A stretch of DNA of 64,000 nucleotides from Tupaia tana (GCA_026018925.1 JAKSZU010000016.1:79928059-79992058); one strand, 5' to 3'. Shown: positions 1-10,555, counted from the stretch's first letter. The notes: generated from the letters alone by a model not told the origin. Program-made: numbers and translations.

Positions 1-195
1 GCAGTGGTGTTCTCCCCCTAGGGAGCACTTGTGGTATCTATAGACCTTTCTAGTTGTCGTGTCTAGGGTCGGGGAGGGGTGTGCCACGGGCTTCCAGTGG
101 GTAGAGGTCATTCCCTACTAGGCAGGATAGCCCCCATACAAACCATGTGGCCCCCAGTGTTGACAGAGCGGAGGTGAGGCTGAGAACCTCGATCT
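1..195 (+). mobile_element. MER5A-like hAT-Charlie element, cut by window start
   Basis: The sequence follows the non-autonomous hAT element MER5A as I remember it: 'agtgggtagaggtcat' at about 98, 'aggatagcccccatacaaa' at about 124, then 'tggcccccagtgttgacag'. The 5' end is only partly kept. It is old and diverged, has no coding capacity, and is shared by placental mammals. A second copy lies on the other strand near 40.1 kb. Confidence 0.85.
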
Positions 196-380
196 ACACG
201 GATATACGTAAAGCTATGGCCAGGAGTTTATGTCGGGAAAAGGGGTGGGGACAAGAGGATCACTTAATCACTTCGTTCTTTCCCTTCTGAGTTACAGAAA
301 GTTTTCCTTTACAATTCATAACTGTTTCTGTAACTGTCATTACAATATTAAAAATATGTCTGTTTTGAAATGTTGTCTTC

Positions 381-401
381 AAGAAAAGTTTGGTTTTGTT
401 G
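381..401 (+). repeat. Target-site duplication of the tS1 at 402-667, left copy
   Basis: A 21-bp direct repeat beginning aagaaaagtttgg is present here and at 668-688 on the far side of the SINE, with no mismatch. It starts in an A-rich motif suited to L1 endonuclease nicking. Confidence 0.9.
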
Positions 402-667
402 GGAACCAGCAGTTAGCGTAATGGCTATGTCGCTGGACTCCCACGTAGTTGACCGCGGTTCGCGTCTCGGACCGGGTGGCTTACAACTCACGCCGGGCGC
501 GTGTGCGTGCGTGCCCAAGATCCCGAGAGGAGAATGGAGGAGAAGGGATTGCGGCGTGACCATCCCCCCTGGGGGGTGATTTCTCGTTTCTTTCTATCTC
601 TCTGTCTCTCTCTGTCTGTCTGGCGAGCGCACGCGCCCTATAGCGAAAACCTCTCAAAAAAAGAAAA
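402..667 (+). mobile_element. tS1 SINE, long form, young copy
   Basis: This is a full-length tS1. The tRNA-like head runs from ggaaccagcagttagcg with the A box at about 413 and the B box at about 467 (GGTTCGCGTCT, where the usual A after GGTTCG is C). The body ends in the ACGCGCCCTATAGCGAAAAC motif and a short A-rich tail. The flanks carry a perfect 21-bp target duplication (381-401 and 668-688), the signature of L1-driven insertion. Intact CpGs and the perfect duplication indicate a recent insertion. It shares GCGTC in the B box and 'cttacaactc' in the body with the copies at 16.8 and 31.5 kb. Confidence 0.93.
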
Positions 668-907
668 AAGAAAAGTTTGGTTTTGTTGCCTTTTTAAAAA
701 AAATTGTGGATTTTTTAAAAAAGAAAGACAAAACAAAGAATAGATATGAGAAAATTAATTCCAAGGTAGGTGGTTATGACTCCAGAGAGAAACCACCTTT
801 GATAGGGACTGGGTCAGTTTTCTCTTCTCTGTGTTGTACTGACTAAGCAGGACAACTTTAACTGATAGATTTTCATTATTCATTCAGATGATTATTAAGG
901 AAAACAG

Positions 908-1085
908 AGGGCCCCGGTGGTGGGGCACGATAACACCGCTGGGTCGAGGTGGCCTCTCTGCACACTCTGGGCACACTGAGACTGGGAGTAGACTGCAGCA
1001 TGAAGACCTTTGGGTGTACCTGTCTCTCTCTGTCTCTTTGTCCCATGAAGGAGATAAATAAACTTGTTTAAAAAAAGAAAAATAA
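908..1085 (+). mobile_element. tS2 SINE, internally rearranged
   Basis: This is one of eight copies of a second tRNA-derived SINE. The head is eroded and the B-box region partly lost. The body retains 'ctctgggcacactgag', a CT-rich stretch (tgtctctctctgtctc), 'tcccatgaaggagataaa' and an A-rich tail. The same tail motif (cuc-cat-gaag-gaaat) occurs at 27.5 kb and, reversed, at 35.3 and 48.7 kb. Confidence 0.7.
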
Positions 1086-1254
1086 AGATGTACTTGGCAC
1101 ATTCATTTTAAAAATGAAATCCACAATTTACTTCAAATCACCAATTCATGTGTAAAGCAACATTACATCTTGAATTGTTATCTTGTTGGTAAGAGAGTGA
1201 CTTATGTTCTTGAACTTTCTTAGTCATTCTATTACTGTGAAATATGAAGGGTAG

Positions 1255-1492
1255 GGGCCAGGACGCAGCATAACGGTTGATGTTCTGGACTCCCACGTGG
1301 CCTACCATGGTTTAAGTCCTAGACCTGGTGGCTTAAAACTCATGCCAGGTGCATGTGAGTAAATCCATGCCTAAAATCCCAAGAGGAGAATGGAGACGAG
1401 ACTGTGGCCATTCCCACCGGGGGTGATTTCTCACGTTCCTTCTCTCGGTCTTTCTCCAACAAGCGCACATGTTCTGTGGCAAGAACTTTAAA
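1255..1492 (+). mobile_element. tS1 SINE, long form, old copy
   Basis: The head (ggggccaggacgcagcataa), the B-box remnant (ggtttaagtcct) and the body through 'gcacatgttctgtggcaag' can all be followed, with many CpG losses. The A-tail has been replaced by the dinucleotide tract that follows directly. Confidence 0.88.
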
Positions 1493-1495
<3 letters not shown>

Positions 1496-1577
<82 letters not shown>

Positions 1578-1581
1578 TAAA
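1496..1581 (+). repeat. Compound microsatellite (TG)n(TA)n(AAAT)n
   Basis: About 18 TG units run to 1532, then about 18 TA units to 1567, then four AAAT-type units. It sits at the 3' end of the preceding tS1 and probably grew from its A-tail. The TG part can form Z-DNA and the TA part can extrude as a cruciform. Confidence 0.95.
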
Positions 1582-1649
1582 GTGTAGACAGAGATTAGGA
1601 ATTCAGATGGGAGAGAAGCCTACACTCTGGCCATACTTCATTCCTGTGG

Positions 1650-1915
1650 CCAGCCCTTACTCAGCCTTCAAGATCTAGACCAGAGGCCACCTCTCCCAGG
1701 CTGCTGCTGCTTCCCAGTTTGTGAGAAGCAGCTGGAATACACACTTCCTGTCACACCCTGCGACTCCTTCAAGCCCAGCCCATAGCACAGAGCACTGTAT
1801 TTGTCCTGTTTCTTGTCCAGGCCTTTTCCATTCCCATCCTCATTCGTGCAACACCTAGACCAGTGACTGGCATTTAGTGGTTACTCAAAACCTCAACTGA
1901 CTAGTAAACGAATGA
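1650..1915 (+). mobile_element. L2 LINE 3' end fragment
   Basis: The order of motifs follows an L2 3' UTR: 'cagcccttactcagccttcaagatct', 'gcactgtatttgtcctgtttcttgtcc', then 'gtgactggcatttagtggttactcaa' and a terminal 'aatgagtg'. It has no reading frame and is highly diverged. Confidence 0.7.
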
Positions 1916-2158
1916 GTGCATACATGGAAAAGTGAAAGAACAAAAGAAACACAAAGAAGAGCGTCTGCTGACTCCAGGGAAATTAAAAGCCAGGGAGTAG
2001 TTGATGATGTCGTGAATAGTATTCTCAACTTGCCTGGTGTGTGGTGTATATTATGTTGCGTAAAATCTCTTTACAATCCAAATAATGTATAGTGATCGAA
2101 TGTATAAATAATAATAAATAATTAAAAAAAAAACTAGGGAGTAAGAAGCAGTGAGGCG

Positions 2159-2422
2159 GGACCACCAATTGGCGTAATGGTTATGTCGCTGGACTCCCAT
2201 GTGGTCGACCCTGGCTCAAGTCCCAGACCTGATGGCTTAAACTCATGCCGGGCACATGTGCATGCATGCCCAAGATCCCAAGAGGAGAATGGAGGAGAGG
2301 GGATTGCAGCGTGGCCATCCTCCCTGGGGGTGGGGGTGGGGGTTGATTTCTCAATTTCTGTCTCTCTGTTTCTCTCTACCTTCCGGCGAATGCACATGCC
2401 CTATAGCAAAAACCTCTCCAAA

Positions 2423-2458
<36 letters not shown>
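2159..2458 (+). mobile_element. tS1 SINE, long form, with (AAT)n tail
   Basis: A complete head and body are present (A box at about 2172, B-box remnant ctggctcaagtcc at about 2211). A local duplication of 'gggggt' lies in the middle (about 2326-2343). The A-tail has turned into about 12 AAT units (2423-2458). No clear target duplication survives. Confidence 0.9.
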
Positions 2459-2462
<4 letters not shown>

Positions 2463-2611
2463 GAAGCATCCCAGGAAGAGAATAGGTGGTTGGAGAGGGC
2501 AAGATGGGGGAGTGATTAAAAAAAAAAAGGAACACAGGTTCCTGATCATCCTAGGGTCAAGCGCTGGTTGTCTTTGCTCTTTAAGAAACGAGCCTGATAA
2601 GATAGGCCCTA

Positions 2612-2760
2612 CCATCTGATAATGCTCAGTTTCCCATCTGTAAAATGGAAATCTAGTAATATTAAACTGATATGCTGGTAATGAATATGAAATCAGAATA
2701 ATTCATAAAAAGTACTGAACAAAGAGTCTACATGTTGAGTGGTTGTTAGGAATCACTGTG
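2612..2760 (+). mobile_element. MIR SINE fragment
   Basis: The diagnostic MIR string 'gctcagtttcccatctgtaa' is followed by 'aatggaaatctagtaat' and a degenerate 3' half. The copy is ancient. Confidence 0.75.
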
Positions 2761-3779
2761 TTTTCTCTATGCATTCTAATGGCAAGCAGAACTGTTGTCA
2801 GTGGCGGCAGTGCACACTCATTAATGCTAATGCGTGCCCTTTATGTGACTCATTCTGCCAGGCATTTTAAGGCACAAAGAGATCTAAGCCTCAGACACTG
2901 CTCTCAGAAGGCTTAACCTGGCTGGAGAGTCAGCCCAAACGCAACCCTGCTATGTGGGGGTTTGCCAACCCTCTCCCTTTCTTTAAACCTGAATCGCCAA
3001 ATAGAGCAGAGTTTGGACCTTTAAAAACACACCACAATGTGTAAGCGTGAATTAGCACGGGGCTGTCTAACCTCACACCTTACGAGCAGCTTCATCTGCC
3101 ATAACTTAGAATGTGATGGGAAATAAAATGCAGGCACGGCGAAGAGCTCACTGTGCACGGCAAGACATGTTTTATCTCTAGCCACGAAGTAGAATTGCAT
3201 TCCTGTTGTGAAACCCAGATTGATGCATGCATTTTATTTATAACCCTTTCTCTGAAAGTTCCTCCAAGTTACAAGTTAGCAATGAAAGTTTGCAGTGGAT
3301 TTTAAAAGACCTGCTGGCATCTTCCCTGACAGCCAAATTCTTGCAAGTGACAGTAACAGACTGCAGCATGGTCGAGAGCCAACAGGCATTGAAGAACGTG
3401 CATGTCCAAGAAAGAATAATGGTGATATATTGGAAGAGGCAGAGAGGGGGGCTGTTGAGCTTGGAGGCCCAGGCTGTATCAGCCACACCAGCATTTCAAA
3501 CTGTCACCCAACATTGAGCCCTTCTCCCCACCAGTATCTCCTGGATTCTTACATGAGCCTGCCTTTTACTTCCAGCTGTCCATTCACAGCCTCACTCCCC
3601 ATTGGCTGCAGAAGAATCTCAACAACTATTGAGCCAACAGTGCCCTCAGCGACTGTGTTCAATTCCATACAACCATGCTGCCCCTTTTGGCCACACAGAA
3701 GGTAGGTTGGCCAAGGTAAGTCTGTCCCCAAAATGGTAGAGACAATTAATCCAGAGAACAGCACTTCAGAAAAGGTATT
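2761..3779. other. Unassigned, no gene or repeat recognised
   Basis: About 1 kb without a recognised element. Overlapping reading frames of 82-136 codons at 3227-3705 have no domain, no signal peptide and no codon bias that I can see. They also disagree in frame, so they are most likely chance frames. Confidence 0.5.
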
Positions 3780-4370
3780 GAGGTAGTTCCTCAAAGGGTT
3801 AAATACAGTTTTGTCACGTGACCCAGCAATTCCATTCCTAGGTATGTACCAGAAAGAACCGAAAACAGGGACATCCACAAGCACACACAGACTCAGATTC
3901 ACTGCAGTATCACTAACAGTCAAAAGTGGAAACAACCCGAACGCCCATCAATGGAAGGATGGATAAGCAAATAGTGATTCACACAGGCATGGAATATTAC
4001 TGAGCCACTAAGAGGAGGAAGCACTGCCAGATGCTAAGTGTGGATAGACCTTGAAAACAGGCTGCTGAGTGAAAAAAGCCAGGTGTAAAAGGCCACATAA
4101 CGTACAATTCCATTAATATATAACATACCCAGGGTAGGAAAAAAACAGAGAGACACAGAGCAGATTGCCAGGAGCTAAAAGTAGGGGAAAATGGAGAGAA
4201 CCTGCTTAATGGGAATGTGGTTTCCTTTTGGGGTGGTGAAATGTTTTGAAACTACATAAAGACACGAGTGCTCCACACTGTGAGTGTATTCTGTGCCCCT
4301 GCATTGTTCATGTAACAACAGCTGATTTTATGTTATGTGAAACTTTTCTTGATGAAGTTCTTTAAAGAGA
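3780..4370 (+). mobile_element. L1M-type LINE-1 3' end (ORF2 end and 3' UTR)
   Basis: The order of motifs matches the 3' end of L1: 'gacccagcaattccattcct', 'ggtatgtaccagaaagaac', 'caaaagtggaaacaaccc', 'catcaatggaaggatggata', 'gaatattactgagccactaa', 'aggccacataacgtacaatt', then the UTR 'gtttccttttggggtggtga'. Many stops and indels make it a dead fragment of mid age (L1MA/L1MB range by eye). Confidence 0.9.
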
Positions 4371-4388
4371 ATCCCTTCCCCTCACATG

Positions 4389-4408
4389 CACATTAAAAAA
4401 AAAAAAAA
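4389..4408 (+). repeat. A-rich run
   Basis: An A13 run follows the L1 3' end after a gap of about 20 bp and may be its residual tail. Confidence 0.5.
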
Positions 4409-4579
4409 TCAAAGACTAGTTTTCAGAATCTAGGACAACACAGGTCAAGTACCAAAACTTGGTAATGAAAAGACACTAAAACACTCAAGACCAAGGTCAT
4501 GGCCATGGTTAGAAGTCAAGAGATATCAAGTGTAAAGCAACTGCACACATGGAACCCACGAGCAGACCTCAGCAACGTG

Positions 4580-4800
4580 ATCCTCAACGCGGGTGCATGG
4601 ACCTGGCATCGAATCTCAGTGCTACTATCTCCTAACTGACAAGCCCGAGCTATTGAACATTCCTGAGCCATGTGATTCATGTTGGAAATGGATGGGAATC
4701 TTATTTGTAGGATTGCCTCAGCAGTTGAATATCAATAACTGTAAAACTCTCATAAGTCACTATGTATGACACATGATGAATGCTCAATAAATTATAATGC
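4580..4800 (+). mobile_element. MIR SINE fragment
   Basis: The head 'gcatggacctggcatcgaat' stands where MIR has its tRNA-like B box, and the end 'tgatgaatgctcaataaat' is a typical MIR/L2 terminus. The middle is badly eroded. Confidence 0.6.
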
Positions 4801-5312
4801 CAACTATCACTTGATTATTGTGCATGGAATGTGTGGTCAAAGCTCCTAAGGATGACAACGAGAACACTGCATCAAAAATCATGACCTACTACATGACTTC
4901 TTTTGAAGGACCAGCAGTCCGTGTATCTGCTCTGATTCCTAGGCCTCCTTCAGTTAAAAGCATCTCACATTTTAAAATTGATGGAGATCTACATGTGTCT
5001 CTAAAATCTTTCAGAGAATGAGCATGCACCACAGTTATCTTAATCCATTAGGTACTCAAAAGATTATTTGATGATGAAGAGGGTGAGTGAAAATACCAGA
5101 TGGTATCTTAATCTCTGCAAGAACACTCTCCATGATAGTGAACTCTTTAAGGTCTGCCTAGAGGAAGCAATGTATTGACTAAGGCTAGACTGCGATCAGA
5201 GAACTGAATTCCAAAGCTGTCTCTTTTGGGAAGTACTGGTATGTCCCCAGATAAATACATCTATCTCTTTCAAATCAGGTTTCTTACCTATTATACTATA
5301 TGCCTTTTGGAG
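4801..5312. other. Unassigned, no gene or repeat recognised
   Basis: About 0.5 kb with no recognised feature. The 67-codon frame at 4818-5021 has no recognisable domain. Confidence 0.5.
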
Positions 5313-5314
5313 TT

Positions 5315-5555
5315 GTTTTTGTTTAGATTTCTCTCATAGGGTGCATATACTCACTGAAGAGAAACAGAGAGCGAGAAAGTGATAAATGACCCCACCCCGG
5401 GGAATGGCTATACCACAATCCCTTCTCTAGGGGTTTTGGGCACACAAACACACATAAACCTGGCATGATTTTTCAAGCCACTGGGCTCAGAGCTCAAACT
5501 ATAGTCATCCATGTGGGAGTCCAGTGCCTTAACCAACATGCCACCTGCTGGTCCC
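5315..5555 (-). mobile_element. tS1 SINE, long form, old copy
   Basis: Read on the minus strand, the head starts at 5555 (gggaccagcaggtggcatgt) and the body ends in the T-rich tail complement at about 5313-5325. The 3' motif survives as 'ctctcatagggtgcat'. Diverged and CpG-poor. Confidence 0.85.
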
Positions 5556-6819
5556 AGCCTCTGGGTTATTAAAAACTGTCTTACAACTTAACCTTAAAGC
5601 CATTATAATGGTGTTTGTGTGTTGAGGGGGAGGGAGTTGTGCATGCATTTACTATAGACCAATATATTTGCTCCTTTAATCAGTAGTTCAAACCTAAGTG
5701 AACATGTGCATTTCCATGGTGGGACCCAAAGGTAACTTAGGCAGGATTGTCAACCACAGGAGTGAAGATAGTTTCTATAGTGTAATGAATACAATGTTGG
5801 AACACTCTAACGTGCAAGGGTCAAATATGTGAGATACAGATAATTATACTAAAAGTAGAATTTACTGGACCCTGAAACTGGAAGTCAGTTGGTCTCAGGA
5901 TTTAGATGTAGCTAATACAGTCTGTTGGAAGTCTGTCTCCTTTTCTCACCTCTGTGTTGATCTATTCTCAGACAGAAGCCTTTCATACATGGAGAGGTAG
6001 CTACTAGGAGTTCCAGACTTTCATCCTATCAGTTCCATATGTTCTGAGGGGATAAAGTCTGTTTCCCAATGATCCCTATAAATTCCTGAGATTCGATGTC
6101 CTTGGACTAACCTGGGTCATATGCTTGTCTATGGGCCAGTCAGGGAGGCCAGGATGAAGCAATGGACTGAGTGTGAGTGGGCAGGCCCATAGCACATGCT
6201 CACCCCTGAGGCCTGGACACAGTGTACTACAGTGATGACACCGATGAGACTTGGAGAAAGAGTTCTCCAAAGAATTGAGGCACTTCACAAGAAGGAGAGA
6301 AAGAGCTGAGAGTGAAAAACAACTATCCTTCACAGATGCCAACCAGTGCAAGCCCTAACAGAGGCGTAATAAGGGAGTCATAGCGCTGTAGAAAAGGCCA
6401 CTGGAAGTTAAGTCTTATAGCTTCTTGTGTTCCTGCTGCACTTACACCATATGGCAAACCCAAATGCTCAGTGGCATTCAACAGTAAGCATTTCTCTGTC
6501 ACCTGTGTCTGTGGGCCATCTGCAGTTGAATTGATCAAAACCAGGTTTAACTTGTTTGTAGGATGGACTGAGATCAGCCCCATATGTCACTCCCATTGAG
6601 ATTCTCATGGTGATAAAAGAAGCAAAAGAGAGCAAATCCAATGGCAGATGCTTCTAAAGCCTCTGCCACAGTTCATTGGCCAAATGAAGTCACATGACCA
6701 AGACTAGCATCTCTGAGGCCAGGGAATATGGTATTCAGACACGAGGAACACAACAAAGGGCATACGTAGAGGGAGGAACATAGATTTGAAACAATAGTAA
6801 AGAATATCATGCTGGCCAA
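5556..6819. other. Unassigned, no gene or repeat recognised
   Basis: About 1.26 kb without a recognised element. The 86-91 codon frames on the minus strand at 6076-6583 show no domain or splice context that I trust. Confidence 0.45.
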
Positions 6820-6950
6820 GATAATTTTATTCCCATTTTAGAGATAAGAAAGTAGACACAAAAAGATCAGCAAGTGTCCCAAGGTCATTTAGCTTGAGGT
6901 TGGTACAGCTGTATTTAAAGCCAGGTCTTCTAATCCTAAAGCACACTAGG
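6820..6950 (-). mobile_element. MIR SINE fragment
   Basis: The reverse complement of a MIR core is readable: 'attcccattttagagataag', 'tcccaaggtcatttagctt', then 'agccaggtcttctaatc'. These are the Ccattttacagatgagg and aaggtcacacagct motifs of MIR. Confidence 0.85.
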
Positions 6951-7115
6951 GGACATAGTGGGATTCTGGGAAATGGTACAGGACTGGGCTATGAGGCAAA
7001 TCTTTGTAGAGGGCATGGCCCCTGGGTCTAATTTGAATGGTATTTAAAGGGTGCTTCATGAATGCTTGAATTATAGTCACAAACTGGATTTCTGTGATGA
7101 AAAGTGAACTTAAGA

Positions 7116-7168
7116 GGGATCAGCAGATGGCATAATGGTTACGTTGCTGAACTCCCATGTAGTCAACC
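7116..7168 (+). mobile_element. tS1 SINE, 5' part, split by an LTR
   Basis: This is the tS1 head up to 'actcccatgtagtcaacc'. The remainder resumes at 7636 after the LTR. The SINE itself is flanked by AACTTAAGA at 7107-7115 and again at 7860-7868, so it was inserted as one unit before the LTR entered it. Confidence 0.92.
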
Positions 7169-7469
7169 TGTTAGGCCAAGTTAGCGTAATCACCGCCATG
7201 TTAGGGGATGCGGGACCGAGTCAGCTTAATTGCTACCCTGTTAAGTCTTCAAGGACGGAGCCCACTTTGTTAGGACCTCAAGGACAGAAACCAGGAGTCT
7301 GGGAACTCTCAGATAAGGGGAAAACGGGAGGGCCCAGCATCTCCGAGGCAAGGTCATCCAGACCCTTAGCTGAGAGCCCTTATCTAGACCTGGGCAGTGT
7401 TAATAGCTGGACCCTCGCTTCTCATACCCCCTCCTTTGTATGTGTTACATTCTATGAAAAATCCTGAAC

Positions 7470-7477
7470 TATAAAAG
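7470..7477 (+). promoter_or_regulatory. TATA box of the solo LTR
   Basis: TATAAAAG lies 92 bp upstream of the LTR polyadenylation signal. This matches the U3/R layout of a retroviral LTR. Activity is unknown. Confidence 0.65.
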
Positions 7478-7555
7478 ATCCCTTTATCTTAGGCTCGGGG
7501 TCCTTTTTGAGGCCCGCTGCACTGGGCAGAAACTTGGACCCCAGCTAGCTGGAAA

Positions 7556-7561
7556 AATAAA
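7556..7561 (+). terminator. Polyadenylation signal of the solo LTR
   Basis: AATAAA is followed within 20 bp by 'gcctcttttgcagttgcatt', the type of R/U5 junction seen in class I LTRs. Confidence 0.65.
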
Positions 7562-7635
7562 AGCCTCTTTTGCAGTTGCATTGTCATTGTCTTTTCTGCG
7601 TCTCCATCAGTTAGACTGATCTCTGGACCCTTACA

Positions 7636-7857
7636 AACCACTGTTCAAGTCCTGGACCTGGCAGCTTAAAACTCTCACTGCACACATGTGCGTGTGTGCC
7701 CAAGATCCCAAGAAGAGAATGGAGGAAAAGGGATTGCAGCACGGCCATCCCCCAGAAGGTAATTTCTCACTTTCTCTCTCTCTCTCTGTCCCTCTGGTGA
7801 GTGCATGTGCCTCATAGCAAAAGTCTCTCAAAAAAAAAAAAAAAAAAAAAAAAAAAA
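7636..7857 (+). mobile_element. tS1 SINE, 3' part, split by an LTR
   Basis: This continues the SINE of 7116-7168 from 'aaccactgttcaagtcctgg' (B box) through the body to 'gcatgtgcctcatagcaaaa' and a poly-A of about 27 (7830-7856). With the LTR removed and one AACC counted, the two parts make one normal long tS1. Confidence 0.92.
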
Positions 7858-7868
7858 GAAACTTAAGA

Positions 7869-8640
7869 AAAAAGTCTCATACAACAAAGATGTGCTTAAT
7901 GCTCACAACTTCTGCTAGGAGTCTGCTCTAAAGTTAACGTAAACACAGAATTATTTCCATCATGGTTTGCTTAAGGAAGGTGCCACCAACAGCTGACAAC
8001 TGAGCAGCGTCATCCGGCATGAAAGAGGAATTCTGGTTATGTGTTTGAAGCTATGACAGATTGTGGTGGTCAGAAACACGTTATCCGGATGTCTAGTTCC
8101 ACTTTAAAACCTCCAGAACAAAGTTCTTTGTATCAGGTGGACAGTTTGATATATTGCGGGGCCAGCTAAGGGGTTAGCCCTCACTCCACAGTATGCAGGC
8201 GGCCAGCCAAAGCTTTCTCCCCAGAGGACAGGACTTCTAATCGAAGTTTTGACATCCAGTTCATCGAAGTGTAAAAATCAAGTCAAGGTAAACTGAGGCC
8301 AATCTCACAACAAGTCCCAAGACTGACAGCTCTCTATAAGGATTTTTCCAACAGGCAGGCTGACATGATTATTTTTAAGGGGTACAATATCCAGAAAGGA
8401 GCTCTTCTCTCTGAATTATTTCCCATTGTTAACATTAAGACTGTAGAGCTGAAGGTCTTTATTTCTAGAGTTCAACATCGCCCTCGGCATCAACGGAAGG
8501 AAGTTCTTTGTCTAACTGTACCCGTTGGCATAGACCCAGTGTTGACGAATTTTGTGAAAATTGAATTTTCCCCCTTAAAGTAGTTATTAAGAGCAGACTA
8601 TTAGGTACTTAGAATTAGAATGAGGTTTTTGGAAGAGTTT
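7869..8640. other. Unassigned, no gene or repeat recognised
   Basis: About 0.77 kb. A 72-codon frame at 8365-8583 shows no known domain. I see no promoter or splice pattern that would support it. Confidence 0.45.
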
Positions 8641-8649
8641 TTGCTTAAG

Positions 8650-8880
8650 ACCAGAGGCAAGAGAGTGGACTGGTTAAGAGTGTATGCTCGCCAGTCGGCA
8701 GGCTAGGTTTGAGTCTTGGCTCTGGAACATCACAAGTGGGTCGCCTTGGGCAAGTCACTTAATGAGCAATACTCAGTTTACTTATTGGTTAAAATGAGAA
8801 TGAGGACAGGAAGTAACTGAGACATTGTACAAATAGAGATTAGCCTAATATCTGCCATAGGGAATGCTGGGGTGACAATT
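8650..8880 (+). mobile_element. MIR SINE, near full length
   Basis: The order 'ggactggttaagagtgtatg', 'gtttgagtcttggctctgga', 'ccttgggcaagtcacttaa' and 'tcagtttacttattggtta' is that of MIR from its tRNA-like head (B box gtttgagtctt) through the core. Confidence 0.88.
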
Positions 8881-8899
8881 TAAAACTGTAAACTCATCT

Positions 8900-9370
8900 G
8901 CTTGATATCTTTCAATAAATTTTCACTAACAGGACAAATCCAAGACCCTTGATGTGGTACTTCTGTCCAGCCTCAATCCCAGGGTTGCTAACATTAAGGA
9001 CATTTCAATTGATTTACTTGGATTCCCAAGATCTTTTCAGATTCTGTTCCCCATTTGGAAGGCATGTCCCAAATTAGCCTAGTTAATCCCTACTCATCCT
9101 TTAGCTATCTTTTCAATTGTCATTTGCTTAAACAAAACTTCCAGATTAGCATCTGTCATCCCTGCTTTCTATTCTCACTGCCCCTGTGTAACTTTATAGT
9201 ACACATTAAGTAGTATTACTATTGACTTGATTAATGCCTGCTCCCTACCTCACTAGCCTCTAAACTCTGAGGCTTGAGACCATGTCTACCTTCTTCACCT
9301 GTCTTCTAACACCCACATGACACCTGTCACATAAGAAGTATGTAATAGTTTCTGGTTTACTGAATGAAAA
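8900..9370 (+). mobile_element. L2 LINE 3' end
   Basis: It reads like an L2 3' end: 'ctactcatcctttagctatc', 'aacttccagattagcatctg', then 'aaactctgaggcttgagacc' and a terminal 'ttactgaatgaaa'. The coding part is not recognisable. Confidence 0.78.
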
Positions 9371-10539
9371 ACAGTGCCACAGGAAAAATTAAAACCCACA
9401 GGACATGTCCACAAGCTATGTCATAATTAGCTCTCTTGCCTTCAGTTTGGAGAGCACAGAGGACATTTCTAACTCTTTGGGATCTCACCCTCTCCCCCAG
9501 CTTCCCACTGATGTCATTGTATCACAATATAAATAAAAATGATTATCATGTTGATCATAATATGAGCTGGCTTGGTGTGTTGTTGTTGTTGTTTTAAATA
9601 AGCTCCCTGTGCGGGCTATTAAATAAAGTAGGGGCAAATGAGAGGAATTATGCATCTGTGTTTCACTCCAGGACAAGTTGTTTTGTTTCTGTGAATCTAA
9701 TTTCCCTTTGTGCAGATCACTGAACCGAACTCTAGATATTGCCAGTGCCGAGATGAGAGTGTTAGCAGTGAGGCCTGGTTAATAATTTGCTGGGTAACTC
9801 CAGGAAGGAAAAGTGACCAGTCTGGGCCATCATTTGCTTCCATGACATGACGAGCAGGGAGGGAGCATGGACACCCCCTTACTCCACTCCTTCCCATCGG
9901 ATCCTTTGCAGTCTCCACCATGCTTCCTGTCATGGTCATGCCCAGGAGGTTTGGTTTTATAGCTAGAGAAGGATGAGAAGATTTTTGGCAGGGAGTGGAA
10001 GCATGGGGCTTGGAAAGGTGATGTGGAGATTTGAAATGGAAGGAATTTACAACTACCCTCTGCTCACTTCCTTGGATTGGATTCCCGTGGAGACAGAGGC
10101 TGAGATCCACAAGATGAAAGAGACAGAGACTTGGCACAAGCAAAGCTACTTGGGGGCCAGGCGACAAATTAAGAACAGAGGGAAAGAGAGGAGGGGCATG
10201 TGCCTTGTCTCTAAAGAAAACCTAAGAAAGGTCTGAAGTCCCAAAACTATAGCCATGAGAGCAAACAGAGATGATGGATGGGAATGGACAACAGAATTCT
10301 CAAGATGATAAGTAGCAACAGGGAGTGTGAAGGGGTTCATGTGGACGTGGTAAACCACAAGCTAAGAAAGCAGATGGTGAAATATGGGCATAAGTGAGGC
10401 AGCTTTTGAAGACTACCAGAAACAACTGGGATGCTACTGGGGTACAGTAGAAACCTAACTTTTAGTAATAAGCCAGTGATTTTTTCCTACAAGCACCATT
10501 TTTTTTTACCAACAGAAAATTGTTTTAAGTTTTGTTGTT
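9371..10539. other. Unassigned, no gene or repeat recognised
   Basis: About 1.2 kb. The 156-codon minus-strand frame (9697-10167) is the second longest in the window, but it is low in complexity signals, lacks any domain that I recognise and overlaps an 87-codon frame on the other strand. I treat it as chance. A (TTG)4 run lies at about 9580-9592. Confidence 0.45.
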
Positions 10540-10555
10540 GGTGCATGCACTCACT

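Larger units (their letters stand above)
7169..7635 (+). mobile_element. Solo LTR of a class I (gammaretrovirus-like) ERV
   Basis: The element is 467 bp, begins TGTTAGGCC and ends CCCTTACA, giving TG...CA ends. It is bounded by a perfect 4-bp duplication AACC (7165-7168 and 7636-7639), the size usual for gammaretroviruses. Inside are a TATA box (tataaaag, 7470-7477) and a polyadenylation signal AATAAA at 7556-7561 followed by a CA/T-rich stretch, so U3, R and U5 can be outlined. No internal viral sequence is present; recombination between two LTRs is the usual origin. Family name not assigned. Confidence 0.9.

Noticed and set aside
402-480. tRNA gene suggested by A and B boxes in the tS1 heads.
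   Set aside because: The heads do not close a proper cloverleaf with acceptor stem and they continue into SINE body and A-tail with target duplications.
7135-7467. 110-codon frame across the SINE/LTR junction as a viral or fusion gene.
   Set aside because: It runs from the SINE into the U3 region of a solo LTR. LTRs of this class do not encode protein there.
9697-10167. 156-codon minus-strand frame.
   Set aside because: I see no domain, no signal, no splice sites. An opposing frame overlaps. A frame of this length is expected by chance in 64 kb, though a conservation test could overturn this.
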